48,036 nt of DNA from Gryganskiella cystojenkinii (taxonomy: Eukaryota > Mortierellomycota > Mortierellomycetes > Mortierellales > Mortierellaceae). The notes below the pieces were generated by a model. The model was given only the letters and a program-made list of their open reading frames with translations. It did no database searches and was not told the origin of the DNA. Of the stretch, positions 21,701-35,404 are shown piece after piece (within the stretch, counting starts at the first letter, position 1; the number at the start of each line of letters is the position of its first letter). The stretch covers positions 1 to 48,036 of the forward strand of contig JAAAIG010000215.1 in the NCBI GenBank assembly GCA_015852425.1, given 5' to 3'. A program made the position numbers and the translations under genes.

Positions 21701-21752
21701 CACGTGATATAATACCACGTGATACAAATTTCTGATATATCACGTGATATTT
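21701..21752. promoter_or_regulatory. Cluster of three CACGTGATA motifs upstream of a tRNA
   Basis: CACGTGATA occurs at 21701, 21716 and 21741; the third is part of the near-perfect palindrome ATATCACGTGATAT. CACGTG is the core of bHLH (Cbf1, Pho4, USF-type) sites. The cluster ends about 55 bases before the tRNA-Glu gene. Confidence 0.5.
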
Positions 21753-21804
21753 ATCGAGTTTTATTCAAGTATGCTGGAGATCCTCGATTGGTATATCAAG
21801 AACT

Positions 21805-21876
21805 TCCTAGTTGGTCCAGTGGTCAGGATTTGTCGCTCTCACCGACAAGGCCCGGGTTCGATCCCCGGACTGGGAA
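21805..21876 (+). tRNA. tRNA-Glu (anticodon CTC)
   Basis: The 72 bases fold into a full cloverleaf. The acceptor stem TCCTAGT/ACTGGGA pairs over seven positions with one G-U. The D arm is GTCCAGTGGTCAGGAT. The anticodon stem TGTCG/CGACA carries the loop CTCTCAC with anticodon CTC at 21838-21840. The T arm is CCGGG-TTCGATC-CCCGG, and the discriminator is A. The A box (TGGTCCAGTGG) and B box (GGTTCGATCCC) for RNA polymerase III fit the consensus. There is no intron. It stands alone beside a relic-rich region, a common setting for tRNA genes and insertions. Confidence 0.93.
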
Positions 21877-21880
21877 TATC

Positions 21881-21890
21881 TTTTGTTTTT
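21881..21890 (+). terminator. RNA polymerase III terminator
   Basis: TTTTGTTTTT starts four bases after the discriminator base of the tRNA-Glu. A T run at this distance is the standard Pol III stop. Confidence 0.8.
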
Positions 21891-22064
21891 GCTCCATTTT
21901 GCTCCATATACCGTCATTCCACCAGGATCCCCATTTTTGCTATCAAGAGGACTATCTTCTCGATCTGACCACTCACAGGATAACTGAATGGTGAACAAAC
22001 GGTCGACGATGACAACTTTAATGAAACAAGATGGTGGATATACGATATCACGTCTATCAGCTTT

Positions 22065-26054
<3,990 letters not shown>

Positions 26055-26816
26055 TGTTTAGAAACAGAATGGTACTGACGTAATGCTAATGGCTTTAACA
26101 AGAAAAGATGAATGAACGAACGGACAATTAGACAATTGGACTTGAAGCAAAAGGAATTGGTAAGGGCAGACCTTTTTTACGAGCTGGAACATGTTCTTGT
26201 TCATTGCTGAGCGAGTCAAGGTTACCTTTTTGGGTCCCTGATAATCGCGAGTGGTATTGCTGCAGTCGGACTTTCTTGAAAGTGAAAAAGAGGGAGGCTG
26301 ATAGTTGAAGAAGATAAATAGGGGGGGAATTGGTTGGATAGCAAAAAAAGAGGAAGAAGAAGAGAAAGAGCGAAGAGTGGAACAAAAAGTAAAAAAGAAA
26401 CCAGGCAATAAAAAAAAAGAAAAAGCCAGGAACAAGGAACAAAGTATTGCATGCGATTTTTTGGAGAAAGAACGCCCGCCTGTCTGTCCTCCAAAAATAC
26501 CCTTGGCTGTGTCGCGCACGTGACGATCATTGGCCAATCGCCCACTACTTTTGCTATCCAGGGCAACCTTTGGGTGACAACAGATCAACGGTGCCATCGA
26601 TCGCTCCTCTCTCCTCTTTCACTTTGCGTTGTTTGTTCATGAATAGTTTAATATGGTTCGCGGTAATAACCCCGCTGTTCTTTGTTCTATGTGTTGTAGG
26701 AAACAGGCCTATTGGAGAGAACGATCTTGGTGATATTGTTGAGCCTCCAACTTTGTTGCTCGTTCTCCCTCCTCTGTCCATTGTCTTTTTCTTTTCGGAC
26801 TTTTTGCAGTTCTTCT
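26055..26816. promoter_or_regulatory. PKC1 upstream region with CACGTGAC and double CCAAT box
   Basis: The region lies between the PKC1 start and the stop of the next minus-strand gene, so it holds the PKC1 promoter and 5' leader and the 3' UTR of its neighbour. CACGTGAC at 26517-26524 is followed closely by ATTGGCCAAT (26529-26538), two abutting CCAAT boxes in opposite orientation. CCAAT is the site of the HAP/NF-Y complex. Long A/G tracts near 26330-26430 fit a leader. No gene is recognised. Confidence 0.5.
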
Positions 26817-27813
26817 CTACTTGGTATTGACCTGAGTCTCTCTCCACTCCTGCTTTTGTTGTTCGGTCATGTCAGCGTACTTGCCCTATAAGAGAGTAGA
26901 GAGAGAGAAAAGGTGGGTTAGAAATGTAGATCAGAAACGGAAGGGAGCAATTAAGAACGTCTGCTGTCTGGTTGATCCGGTTCCTCGTTGATCCGTGATG
27001 CCGAGTCGAAGTTTCCATACCTTCAAGGAGCTTCCACTGAGATCAAAGGCGCCCATCATGGCTCCCATTCCGAGGCATCCAAAGACCATCGTCTGAGCAT
27101 TGCGCTGGAAACCACCAGCAACAATTCCTGACGCACATCCAGCAGCGACAGAGTTCCATGCATCCTTGGTCTCACGGGCGTTGGCAACAGCAGAGTCGGT
27201 GGCGGCAAAGACACCGGCCATGGCGGCTAGAATATAAAGAGTCGAAAAAAACATCCATAGAGAGGAACGTCAGTCTTTCTTTTCCACTTTTACAGAGTTG
27301 TTTTGGTATTTTTTCACTTGGCTTGAATCGAATATCGAATCAATCCGAGCCAAGCTAAACAAGTCCTGAAAGGACAAAAGTCTCGATGGTATCGACGAAA
27401 GGCTTCCTGGGTAGAGTGTGGCACGCAAAAAAAAAAGGAAATATCGCTCCAGGGGCTAAATATGCCACCCAAGTTCGGGAAACAGAAGAAAAGTCGATGG
27501 GGCGCGTTTGCTGATCTGTCAAGAGTTGCTTGGATGTTCCTTGGTCGTCTGTGTGTTCCCCTCGAGACAAAGAAAACTGCATTCGACATCCGATGAGAAA
27601 AAAAGAAAAAAAGAAGAAAAGAAGGTCCATACCAAAGACACCGATGGTGCCTCCGGTTCTGGCAACGACACCGACGGCTCCGTGCGAGTGAGTTCCGACA
27701 GAGTTCTGGACGGCGGAGACAAGGAGACCGACACCGGCACCGATGGCACCGGCTTGGAGACCCTCCTTGATGGGGGCCTTTGCGTGATAGACGGTATCCT
27801 CGGCAACGGACAT
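26817..27813 (-). CDS. Mitochondrial complex I subunit NDUFA11/B14.7-like (Tim17 family)
   Basis: Three exons on the minus strand (27813-27633, 27226-27021, 26885-26817); 151 residues. Fungal relatives are the 21.3-kDa subunit of NADH:ubiquinone oxidoreductase, in the membrane arm. Four Gly/Ala-rich membrane segments are seen: EGLQAGAIGAGVGLLVSAVQ, ARTGGTIGVFGAMAGVFAAT, SVAAGCASGIVAGGF and MVFGCLGMGAMMGAFDLSG. The N-terminal EDTVYHAKAPI and the DAWNSVAAGCASG block match the NDUFA11 branch better than Tim17/22/23. The last exon ends with a hydrophilic Gln/Glu-rich tail. Its presence shows a respiratory fungus with complex I, unlike Saccharomyces. Confidence 0.87.
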
Positions 27814-28350
27814 GGTTTATAGTATGGAGAGGAGGAAAGAGTGGAGAGGACGAATGCGTTCGGATGAGTTCAAAGGACCGTGGAAATGAAATCCTCCATT
27901 TGAAAGTCTGTTCGGCCTCAGTTCGGAGATCGTTTGAATGAGTGCAATGGGTATTTAAAAAAGAATCCGAGCAAATACGGTGATGTCATGTAATTTAAAA
28001 TCGTATGTGCTGCCTTTTCTGGGTCTGTGCGCCGCCCAACTCGCGTGTCCATCCTTAGGACTTAGGCCGTACAAACCCCCTTACAAAACAGTGAACTCGG
28101 TCTATGATAACATATATAAATATATATATTGTTTACAAAATACACAGGATGCTGGCTAACTAAGAAGAAGTGGTATTAAATGGTTGCATGTGCGATGGAA
28201 GAGGAGGAGGAGGAGGTATTTTTCTTAGTTTCCTTGTTGCTTTTCATCTCTTCTTTTTTTCGTTTTCTTGTTGTTTTTGTTTTGTGATCTTGGATATGCT
28301 TTTAGAACAAGATCTTTGAAATGCAAGTTTGCCAAGAATACTCTTTGTCA
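27814..28350. other. Intergenic, AT-rich, no gene seen
   Basis: This holds the promoter of the complex I subunit gene and the 3' UTR of the secreted repeat gene. It has an AT-rich run (CATATATAAATATATATATTG near 28110) and GGAGGAGGAGGAGG at about 28200. No reading frame is credible. Confidence 0.55.
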
Positions 28351-29028
28351 TTAAAGGCCCCCCAACAGTGACTTGCCGAGTCCCGCAAGGATTTTGTTAT
28401 CCTCCACTTCAGCTTTGGTCTTTGCCGTGATAGGGATGTGTAAGTTCTTGGCGCTAATAAGATCATCTCCGCGACGACCAATTTTGTTGTTTTTGACATT
28501 GACGTTTGTATTGAGCTTGATAGGGGCATTGAGGTCGTCGAGGTTCACGAGACCGCGCTTGCCGAGGAGATGACGTCCAAGTCCCTCAAGGATTTTGTTG
28601 TTCTCCACGTCAACCTTGGTCTTTGCCGTGATAGGGATGTGTAAGTTCTTGGCGCTAATAAGATCATCTCCGCGACGAAGGATTTTGTTGTCTTTGACAT
28701 TGACGTTTGTAATGAGCTTGATAGGAGCTTTGAGGTCGTCGAGGTTCACGAGACCGCGCTTGCCGAGAAGATGACGTCCAAGTCCCTCGAGAATTTTGTT
28801 GTTCTCCACGTCAACCTTGGTCTTGGCCGTGATAGGGATGTGTAAGTTCTTGGCGCTAATAAGATCATCTCCGCGACGAAGGATTTTGTTGTCTTTGACA
28901 TTGACGTTTGTAATGAGCTTGATAGGAGCTTTGAGGTCGTCGAGGTTCACGAGACCGGGCATTGGGGCAGCTTGGACAGAAGCAAGCGCGACGAAACAGA
29001 TGGCGGCGACAAGCGAGATGCACTTCAT
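28351..29028 (-). CDS. Secreted KEX2-processed repeat protein (peptide precursor)
   Basis: Single exon, 225 residues, family not recognised. Residues 1-20 are a clear signal peptide (MKCISLVAAICFVALASVQA). The rest is APMP and three 67-residue repeats, 25-91, 92-158 and 159-225. Repeats 1 and 2 are identical in protein; repeat 3 diverges and lacks the final KR. Dibasic sites occur at fixed places: RR at 51-52, 118-119 and 185-186, KR at 90-91 and 157-158. Each repeat would give two peptides, one beginning GLVNLDDL and one beginning GDDLISAKNLHI. No Cys and no N-glycosylation sequon lie in the mature part. This is the plan of fungal KEX2-processed repeat proteins, which include pheromone precursors. 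The function of this one is unknown. Confidence 0.85.
   Translation of the reverse strand: MKCISLVAAICFVALASVQAAPMPGLVNLDDLKAPIKLITNVNVKDNKILRRGDDLISAKNLHIPITAKTKVDVENNKILEGLGRHLLGKRGLVNLDDLKAPIKLITNVNVKDNKILRRGDDLISAKNLHIPITAKTKVDVENNKILEGLGRHLLGKRGLVNLDDLNAPIKLNTNVNVKNNKIGRRGDDLISAKNLHIPITAKTKAEVEDNKILAGLGKSLLGGL
28354..28554 (-). repeat. 201-bp coding repeat, unit 3 (diverged)
   Basis: The third and C-terminal unit of the secreted repeat protein, residues 159-225. It keeps the RR site (NKIGRRGDDL) but ends LGKSLLGGL, so the Lys-Arg that closes the other units is gone. About a dozen residues differ from units 1 and 2. Confidence 0.92.
28555..28755 (-). repeat. 201-bp coding repeat, unit 2
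   Basis: Residues 92-158 of the secreted repeat protein. By eye it differs from unit 1 at about four bases (for example CTCAAG against CTCGAG at the plus-strand position of the EGLG segment), all silent. That suggests recent duplication or gene conversion with selection on the peptide. Confidence 0.92.
28756..28956 (-). repeat. 201-bp coding repeat, unit 1
   Basis: Residues 25-91 of the secreted repeat protein, directly after the signal peptide and an APMP tetrapeptide. It ends with HLLGKR. Confidence 0.92.
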
Positions 29029-29134
29029 GGTTGTTGTTGTTTTTCTGGGTGATATCGGAGTTGTTTGGTGATGAGGGAGAGATGAAGATGAGAGGAGAGA
29101 CGAGTAAGGAAAGTAGAAGCGAAAAGTAGCTTCT

Positions 29135-29141
29135 CTTTATA
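29135..29141 (-). promoter_or_regulatory. TATA box of the secreted repeat gene
   Basis: TATAAAG on the minus strand (in GATATAAAGAGAAG) lies about 107 bases before the start codon, a fitting place for a transcription start about 75-80 bases upstream of the ATG. Most other genes in the window lack such a box, which suggests regulated, possibly strong expression. Confidence 0.55.
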
Positions 29142-30836
29142 TCATCCATAAACGGCTCATACCCAGGTGTGGCCAGTGCACTAATCTGCGGATTCTAAAC
29201 TTCGTCAACAATTTCTTGGTGCTCCTCAGATAGCCAACCTTTGATATCGTTATGGAGTTACGACGGCGCGTAATGAAAAGGAAGGGAGGAGGGTGTCTAC
29301 GGGGATTTCCAAAAGTAGACTATGAAAACGAGTCCCGAAAGAAAGCTCAGGAGATCTACCAGAACATCCCGCCCCCTTCAGGAGGCAAAGAACTGTGGTA
29401 CATGCATGCAGGGAGTCCCCGTTATGTATACACATTTTATTTTTAATATTTTATCAATGCTCTCCTCGGATTTTTTAACTTGCTTTGATAGTTTCTTATT
29501 TTCGATGGCCTGCCGGATATGAATCTTTGCATAGAAAAAATATAAAGCAAAATGCATTTTCGGCTCTTTTTTTTTTTTTTTTTTTTTTTGTCGCCGTATC
29601 TTTCAGCGATCGACAACTTCAGTGGTGAAAAGAGCTCAAGGGGACCCTTTACCCATCTGTGATATTCCTTTCTAGTCTAATCTTACTATCGCGAGAAATA
29701 ATGTTCATGGAGACTAGGATACAAATAAGCTCAAGGAACTCCATCCTCAAGAAAAAAAAAATGGCTCTGAATAGGCTATGCTTTTGCTCCAAGAAGGGAA
29801 ATGGGAGATGTCCCTCTGTGGGCAGAATCAGAACAGAAAATCGGCAGGGAAAATAATAATAATAAGGAGCACGGAGGCTCTCTCGTCCTGTATCGGCCCA
29901 ACAATGTGACGAAAGTCAGAATTCCCTCTCAAATACTTTTGCACAGATTTGCACAAATGAAGTCATCCTGAGACTCTCCTTCCCATGTGGCCTGCATCAC
30001 CATCTCACCGCCTTTGGTTTACAAATATTCCCGCAAGAATGGCTGCATGGAACAAAAAAAAGCACACCACAAAGAACTGTCTTCAAACCCTCAAACACGT
30101 GGCAAACGCGTTTTGAAAAATATTTTTCGTTGAGAATCCTTCTTCTCAAACGAAGGACGACGCCTGTTCCCAGGTCTATTGTGGTAGTGGTAGATGCCCC
30201 CGCGTGTGTGTGGATTCACGGGACGGAAAATATCCCGACTCTTTAAAAGACCCAGACCCAATCTCGTTTGTTTTGATTGGCGTGCTCGCCCAGTAGAGGC
30301 AGAAAACAAATGGGAAGGAGAGAACGTATGTAGTAGGCTCACGTTTTTCTTATACTCGATCGATCTCCCTATCATCTGAGCCCTGTTGCACGCACCCGGT
30401 TCGAGATCATCGTGGTCCACTAGCGTGACCCATGTGAGTGTGTCGCTCCGTTTTTTTGATATCGACGAAACACAACAAAAAATCCCGAAAGTGCTGGCCG
30501 GATTAGACCGGTCCCAACTCCTGGTCGAGCGAAGTTATTCTTCGTTATGTCAAAATTTTTTGGTCTGATGCACAGGGATAATAGGAACAACAACAGCGAG
30601 AGCAAAGGCAAGCTTGTTTCACATAAAAGTGAAGTGGTCATGTCACCCTTCTGTTTTCGACTGATCAATCTCTTTACGAATTTCGCCTCTCCGCAATAGC
30701 AAAGCTCCATGCAGTTCTCAGATTCGGAGGATTGCTCTTCTTCAAGTAGCAGTAGCAACGCAGATAATAATAAGATTAGCAAAAGAGCACGATGTGGCCC
30801 CACCTCTCTCTCTCTCTCTTTACAAGAACCTCACAG
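29142..30836. other. Intergenic, no intact gene seen
   Basis: About 1.7 kb between the secreted repeat gene and the RGS relic. It contains a run of about 20 T at 29570-29589 and short frames of 60-110 codons on both strands, none recognisable. One of them (29252-29446, plus) reads VDYENESRKKAQEIYQNIPP and has a protein-like look but no partner exons. Confidence 0.5.
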
Positions 30837-31401
30837 GTCCAAGCTCTGGGTGTTTTTCTCTTCGTTACTTTGCTGAGTTCTTGAACGCTCATATCTGTTT
30901 TTAAGAATCGAGCTTTCTGGCTCGCCCTTTCTGGTTCGCCTCAAGACATTACAGGGTGGAAACATGAGAGCTATTTTTCCATTGAGATTGACAATAAAAA
31001 AAAGACACCTTTTTCGATTGATCTTTAGCATAGTGCCCTCTCGCTGATCGTCTCGATCAGAACTCCAGTCCTAGTTTTAAGCTTCCTCGAGATTCCCTCC
31101 GGTATCTGACCCACGTTCAGGCGCGACGATTTAATGATCTCCAGAATGATTTCTTAATCATTCTCAAAGCGTTGTGGTCGTCAATAGTCCTCACGAAATC
31201 AATATTTCTGATACGATCCGGTCCAAGATCCTCAAGGGCGTCGCAGGTGGCGACTACAACCCTAACATTCTAGAATCCGCCAGGAGATCCACCATGGATC
31301 TGATGAAATCTGTGAGTTACCCACTCTTCCTGGAGAGCATGCAGGACTCTCAAGACGAGTCCTCTTCCTACCTGTACTCAGCTGCATAATCATCCTCATC
31401 C

Positions 31402-31444
<43 letters not shown>

Positions 31445-31539
31445 CCTTGAGCTCCTCTCAGGACGAATTGGACGCGTCGCCGAACTCTATCTTGGGTGAG
31501 GCACGGCGAGCCTACATCACAAAAAACTCGCGAGATTGA
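30837..31539 (+). pseudogene. Broken RGS-domain gene (regulator of G-protein signalling)
   Basis: A good acceptor (CT-rich tract, then ACAAGAACCTCACAG) opens an exon reading SLRYFAEFLNAHICF, like the start of an RGS domain, but TAA follows at 30902-30904 and TGA at 30965-30967. A middle part reads RRFNDLQNDFLIIL in another frame. The C-terminal half is clear at 31174-31389: NSPHEINISDTIRSKIL, then RRSTMDLMKSVSYPLFLESM, the end of an RGS fold. TAA at 31387-31389 stops it, yet the same frame stays open for 49 more codons: a Ser run from a TCA repeat, then QDELDASPNSILGEARRAYI, ending with TGA at 31537. The C-terminal half is convincing; the N-terminal match is weaker. Confidence 0.65.
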
Positions 31540-31778
31540 AATAAAATAGAAAAGCAGCTTGCCTCAATTTATTTGCAAGAGCAATAGTGAGAAAAAAAAT
31601 AATTCTGCTTTGAATAAAACATCAGATGAAAAATGTAAGTGTGTTTGTGAGAGGGTGGTGCGAGAGAAAAAGAGAGAAAGGAAGGAAAGAGGAAAGGGGA
31701 AACACATAGAAAAGAAAGAAACCAGATCCTGTCCAAAAAAAAAAAAAAAATGATGAACGTAAAAAAACGCAGATGAGG

Positions 31779-33671
31779 TTAATGATGGTTGAGCTGCTCT
31801 TCGGGGTGAAGTGGAGTCGTCAGGGGCATGGGTTGTGTAGTTTGTTCTGCTGCTTGCTCCTGTTGTTCCTGTTGCAGCTGCTGTTGCTGCAACAATTCCT
31901 GCTGTTGGATTTGTTGTTCAATGGTCTGGTAGTTGTCACTGTTCCGTTTGATGATCTCTACAACGGGTCCCAAGAGGCGGACAAAGGCTCTCTTGCCCAA
32001 GGTCGCGCACTTTAGCCGTCCCTTGGCCCTGACTGTTGCAGCTCGTGGCATGTCGTTTAACAAAGCAAGTTCTAGAAAAAAAAAGAAAACAGAGTCTCAA
32101 GCGTTTAGTAATATGCTCAAGGTAAGGGAGTAGGAGGTAGTAACAGATAACGAGACAAATTGCATTTGACGTATTACCTCCGAAGTATTGGCCGGGTCCC
32201 AGTCCAGGCATAGGAAATTCCACGCCTTCATCGTTACACTTGGTGACTGTCGCCTCTCCAGACTCGATGATGAAAAAGTTATCGCCCTGGTCGCCCTGCT
32301 TCACAACAGCCTTGCCGTCCTCAAAATAGACCGATTCCAAAGCATCGGCAATCTTGTGACGTTCATATGGCTCCAAAGAGACCAGCAAAGGTACCGTCTC
32401 CAAGAAGGCTTCATACATGCGTCTCTTTCTCGAGGTGTTCTCCATGAGGATCCGACGGAACGTAATGCGATCAAGAGCCCAGAGAACGACATCCGAGGTC
32501 GCGGTGACTGTGGCGGCACGGGGTCCGTTGTACATGAGCGCGAGCTCTCCAAAGCTTCCTCCGGGTCCGTACTCAAAGACTTTCTCTGCAGGGTTTCCGC
32601 CCTTTGCCACAAAAACGTCCAAGGTTCCAGTTTCGACCACGTAGAAAAAGTCACCAACGGCTCCTTGCTCGATCACATTGTCCTTGCACTTGAATCTCTT
32701 TTCCGTCATTGCGTTTACGACATCCTCATGTTGATCCTCGTCTAGGTTCTTAAACAAGAAGTTGTTTGAAATCGAGATCTCAATTCGTCGGCGCTGCTCG
32801 TCTGTCTTTGGGATAACGGTCTTGACGTAATTTTGGTGACTGGGGACCATACTCTCAGCACTGACGGAGGTTCGACGACCTCTGAGCATGTAGTTTGGTG
32901 GGACCTCTGGCTGTGAGCCTCCGTCTTCCTGAGAATCGTCACTGTCACTTCCGCTATCGCTCTCCATAGAGTGATCCGGGCTTGATGCGGCGGGCGTGGC
33001 GGCACTGCTGACTCTTGGAGATGCGGCCGTAGGGGTTGCAACAGCTGGCAAGAATTGCGGGACGTCTCTAGTTTGTGGAGCTGTTCGGGCTATCAATGAA
33101 CAAAAGAGAGGTTATTTGGCAATAATGGTTAGATGATAAGATGAACCCAAGAAATATTTTTTTTCCCCATGACAGATAGCGGGAGGAAGGACATGGTGTA
33201 TTCTGGTCCCATCCAACGTCCGTTCGCTCCTTTTACCCACAAACAAAGCGCGGCAAAAACCTGATCAATGGCTAGTTCTCCACGTCCATTCTCGCGTGGC
33301 GGGAGGTACCAAAGCACACGCACTTGTATCCTATGTCTTCTGTCTTCTCTATCTTCTGTCCCTCGTCGTCCTTATCCATCTCTCCAAGCGTCAGACTCTC
33401 TGTCGAAGCGACTGGCCAATTGATTTATCCTCTCCCTTTTTTTTCTTGTTTTCCCGCTTTCCACGAGCGGTTCTTTTTTTATCATACCTGTTGCTAAAAA
33501 TCGAACCCGCTGCTCCTCAAGCTTTTGGTTGAAGTAATTGGCGCAGAACTGGAGCACATCCTGGGGTTGAGCAGAAATAACCTTCTGATTCAAATCATTA
33601 AGGATTTCGGCATATGCTTGCGGCATAGACCGATGGATGGGCGACTGAGTGGATGTCGACGAGGCAAACAT
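31779..33671 (-). CDS. cAMP-dependent protein kinase regulatory subunit
   Basis: Three exons on the minus strand (33671-33488, 33089-32178, 32071-31779); 462 residues. The regulatory subunit holds PKA catalytic subunits inactive until cAMP binds. An N-terminal dimerisation/docking helix pair (about 15-60, [20 protein letters not shown]) leads into an acidic Ser-rich linker. The inhibitor site RRTSV at 133-137 has Ser, so it is an autophosphorylated, type II-like site. Two cyclic-nucleotide-binding domains follow, each with its phosphate-binding cassette: [16 protein letters not shown], and [16 protein letters not shown], which is split by the last intron. The C-terminal 45 residues are a Gln-rich tail not found in the yeast protein Bcy1. 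Confidence 0.97.
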
Positions 33672-35363
33672 TTGTCAACAGTTTGGGGGAGGGGGGTAAA
33701 GGCCTCTGAGGAGCAGATTTTCTTGAAATTGGTTGTTTTTGAGTTGATGTTGATGCCGCGATGATGGGTTGCGTGTATGATTTGTCGCGTCTGGGAGTCA
33801 CAAGTAAAAAAAAAAGGAAGACGTCCAACGGATACTTGTCCTCCTTAAGTCTTTTTTTTTCTGCCAATGTCGTCGGACGAAGTGAAAAGAAGCAGAAAAA
33901 AAAAGAAAAAAAAAAAAAAGTCCGGAATTCGATCGTGCAGATGAGAGCGGAGACAAAATAAAAAAGGCGCATGGTCAGTGTGGAAACTCAACCATTTTTT
34001 TTTAATTTCAGCAATCTCCAGCATTCGACATTCCAACAGGCTTACAAAAGCGTAAAAGAGACGGCGGTGGAGGATACAGGTAACAGACACTCTCTTGCAA
34101 GTGGTGGAGGGAGCGGGGCTTGTTGTCTGAGGGACAGAGAGATGGAGAAGAGATGGAATGGATGGGACGGAGTGGGGGGATGTGATTTCTCAACAAGAAA
34201 AAGAGAGAGTGAGAGAGGGAGGGAGAGGGAAGGGGACTAAAAAAAAAAAAAAATCGGCCGAATTCCAACGGGAGACAGGTCGTGTTCCAGTCAAAGAAAA
34301 AAAATTGGTTTGAGTTTTGGAGAGAAAAAAATAAAACGCGATCAAACAAACAGCAAAGAAAAAGGAGATGACACGAAAGAAAGAGCGATCAGCTGGACTG
34401 GGACCGTGTTGAAAGTGAATAAAGGCCTGATGAGGTGTATCGACATGAAAGAATGAATGAATGAAAACAAAAATAGCAGGGCCGTTTCCTTTTCTTTCGT
34501 CCTTTTCATTTCCCTCATTCATCTTCTTGTTCGAGACACCCCTCCTTGAACAGTCCAATACCCACCCTTTTTATTCTTTTGTTTAGGGATAAAAAAAGAG
34601 CTCCAGCTCGTCAGTTGGGATAGCTGCAAACGGGACGCAACTCGGCAACACCACAGGCAACGCACAAAAAAACAATAAAGAAAAAAGACACATCACCTGT
34701 GCACGAGTACGTTGTTGTCGTGCAGAAAGTGCAGATTTGTATTGTTGTTGTTGCTGCTGTTGTTGTTGCCAGGGATGCCAGTTGTTGTCAGGGATGCCAG
34801 TTGTTGCCAGGGATGCCTGCGGCTGCTTACAGCACCTCTTTTTTATTTTTGCCGCGTGTCTTTATCGGGGGCTCTACATTGGGTGCCAGGGAGGGGCTGG
34901 AAGCACTTGATCCCTTTCTTTCCACCCCCCTCTTTCTCGAACTCGAAACAGCAGAGCTCGCATAGAAACAGATCCGAGAGGATGCAGCAACCCAGGAGGC
35001 CCTTGCGCGTTGAGATGGAGGTGTCTCTCCCTCTCGAATTCTGATTTGCAAAGAAAATGCCGGTCACGCAACTTCACATGACTGGTACTAAAGCTGGTTG
35101 TGACGTTGATCACATTGTTTTGATAAGTGGCTTAGATGACACTTTCGTGCTAGGTCCACTGCAGCTGGTCGTAGGGCCTAGAAGCTGCAGTTCTTGGTGC
35201 TCAGGACACTCACACACACACTCTTTTGTCATCACCTTCTCCCTTTGCCACCATCCTCCTTCTCTCCCGTACACACTCTCTCCGTTGCACTGCTGCATCT
35301 TTCTACTCCCATCTCTGCAGTCTCTCATCCACTCTCTCGCAACCTTTCTCTCACATCCTCACC

Positions 35364-35404
<41 letters not shown>

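Noticed and set aside
26058..26597. Several 100-180-codon Phe/Leu/Ser-rich frames upstream of PKC1
   Set aside because: They arise from A/G-rich tracts read in reverse; composition is homopolymeric and no domain is seen.
28100..28130. TATATAAATATATATAT as a promoter or centromere-like AT element
   Set aside because: It lies in the 3' region between two minus-strand genes and is too short and isolated to support either role.
29252..29446. 64-codon frame with protein-like sequence
   Set aside because: No homology recognised, no splice partner and no promoter; kept only as a remark in the intergenic entry.
35367..35401. (CT)n tract as a possible functional repeat array or CRISPR-like element
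   Set aside because: It is a plain dinucleotide microsatellite; there are no spacers, and the organism is a eukaryote.
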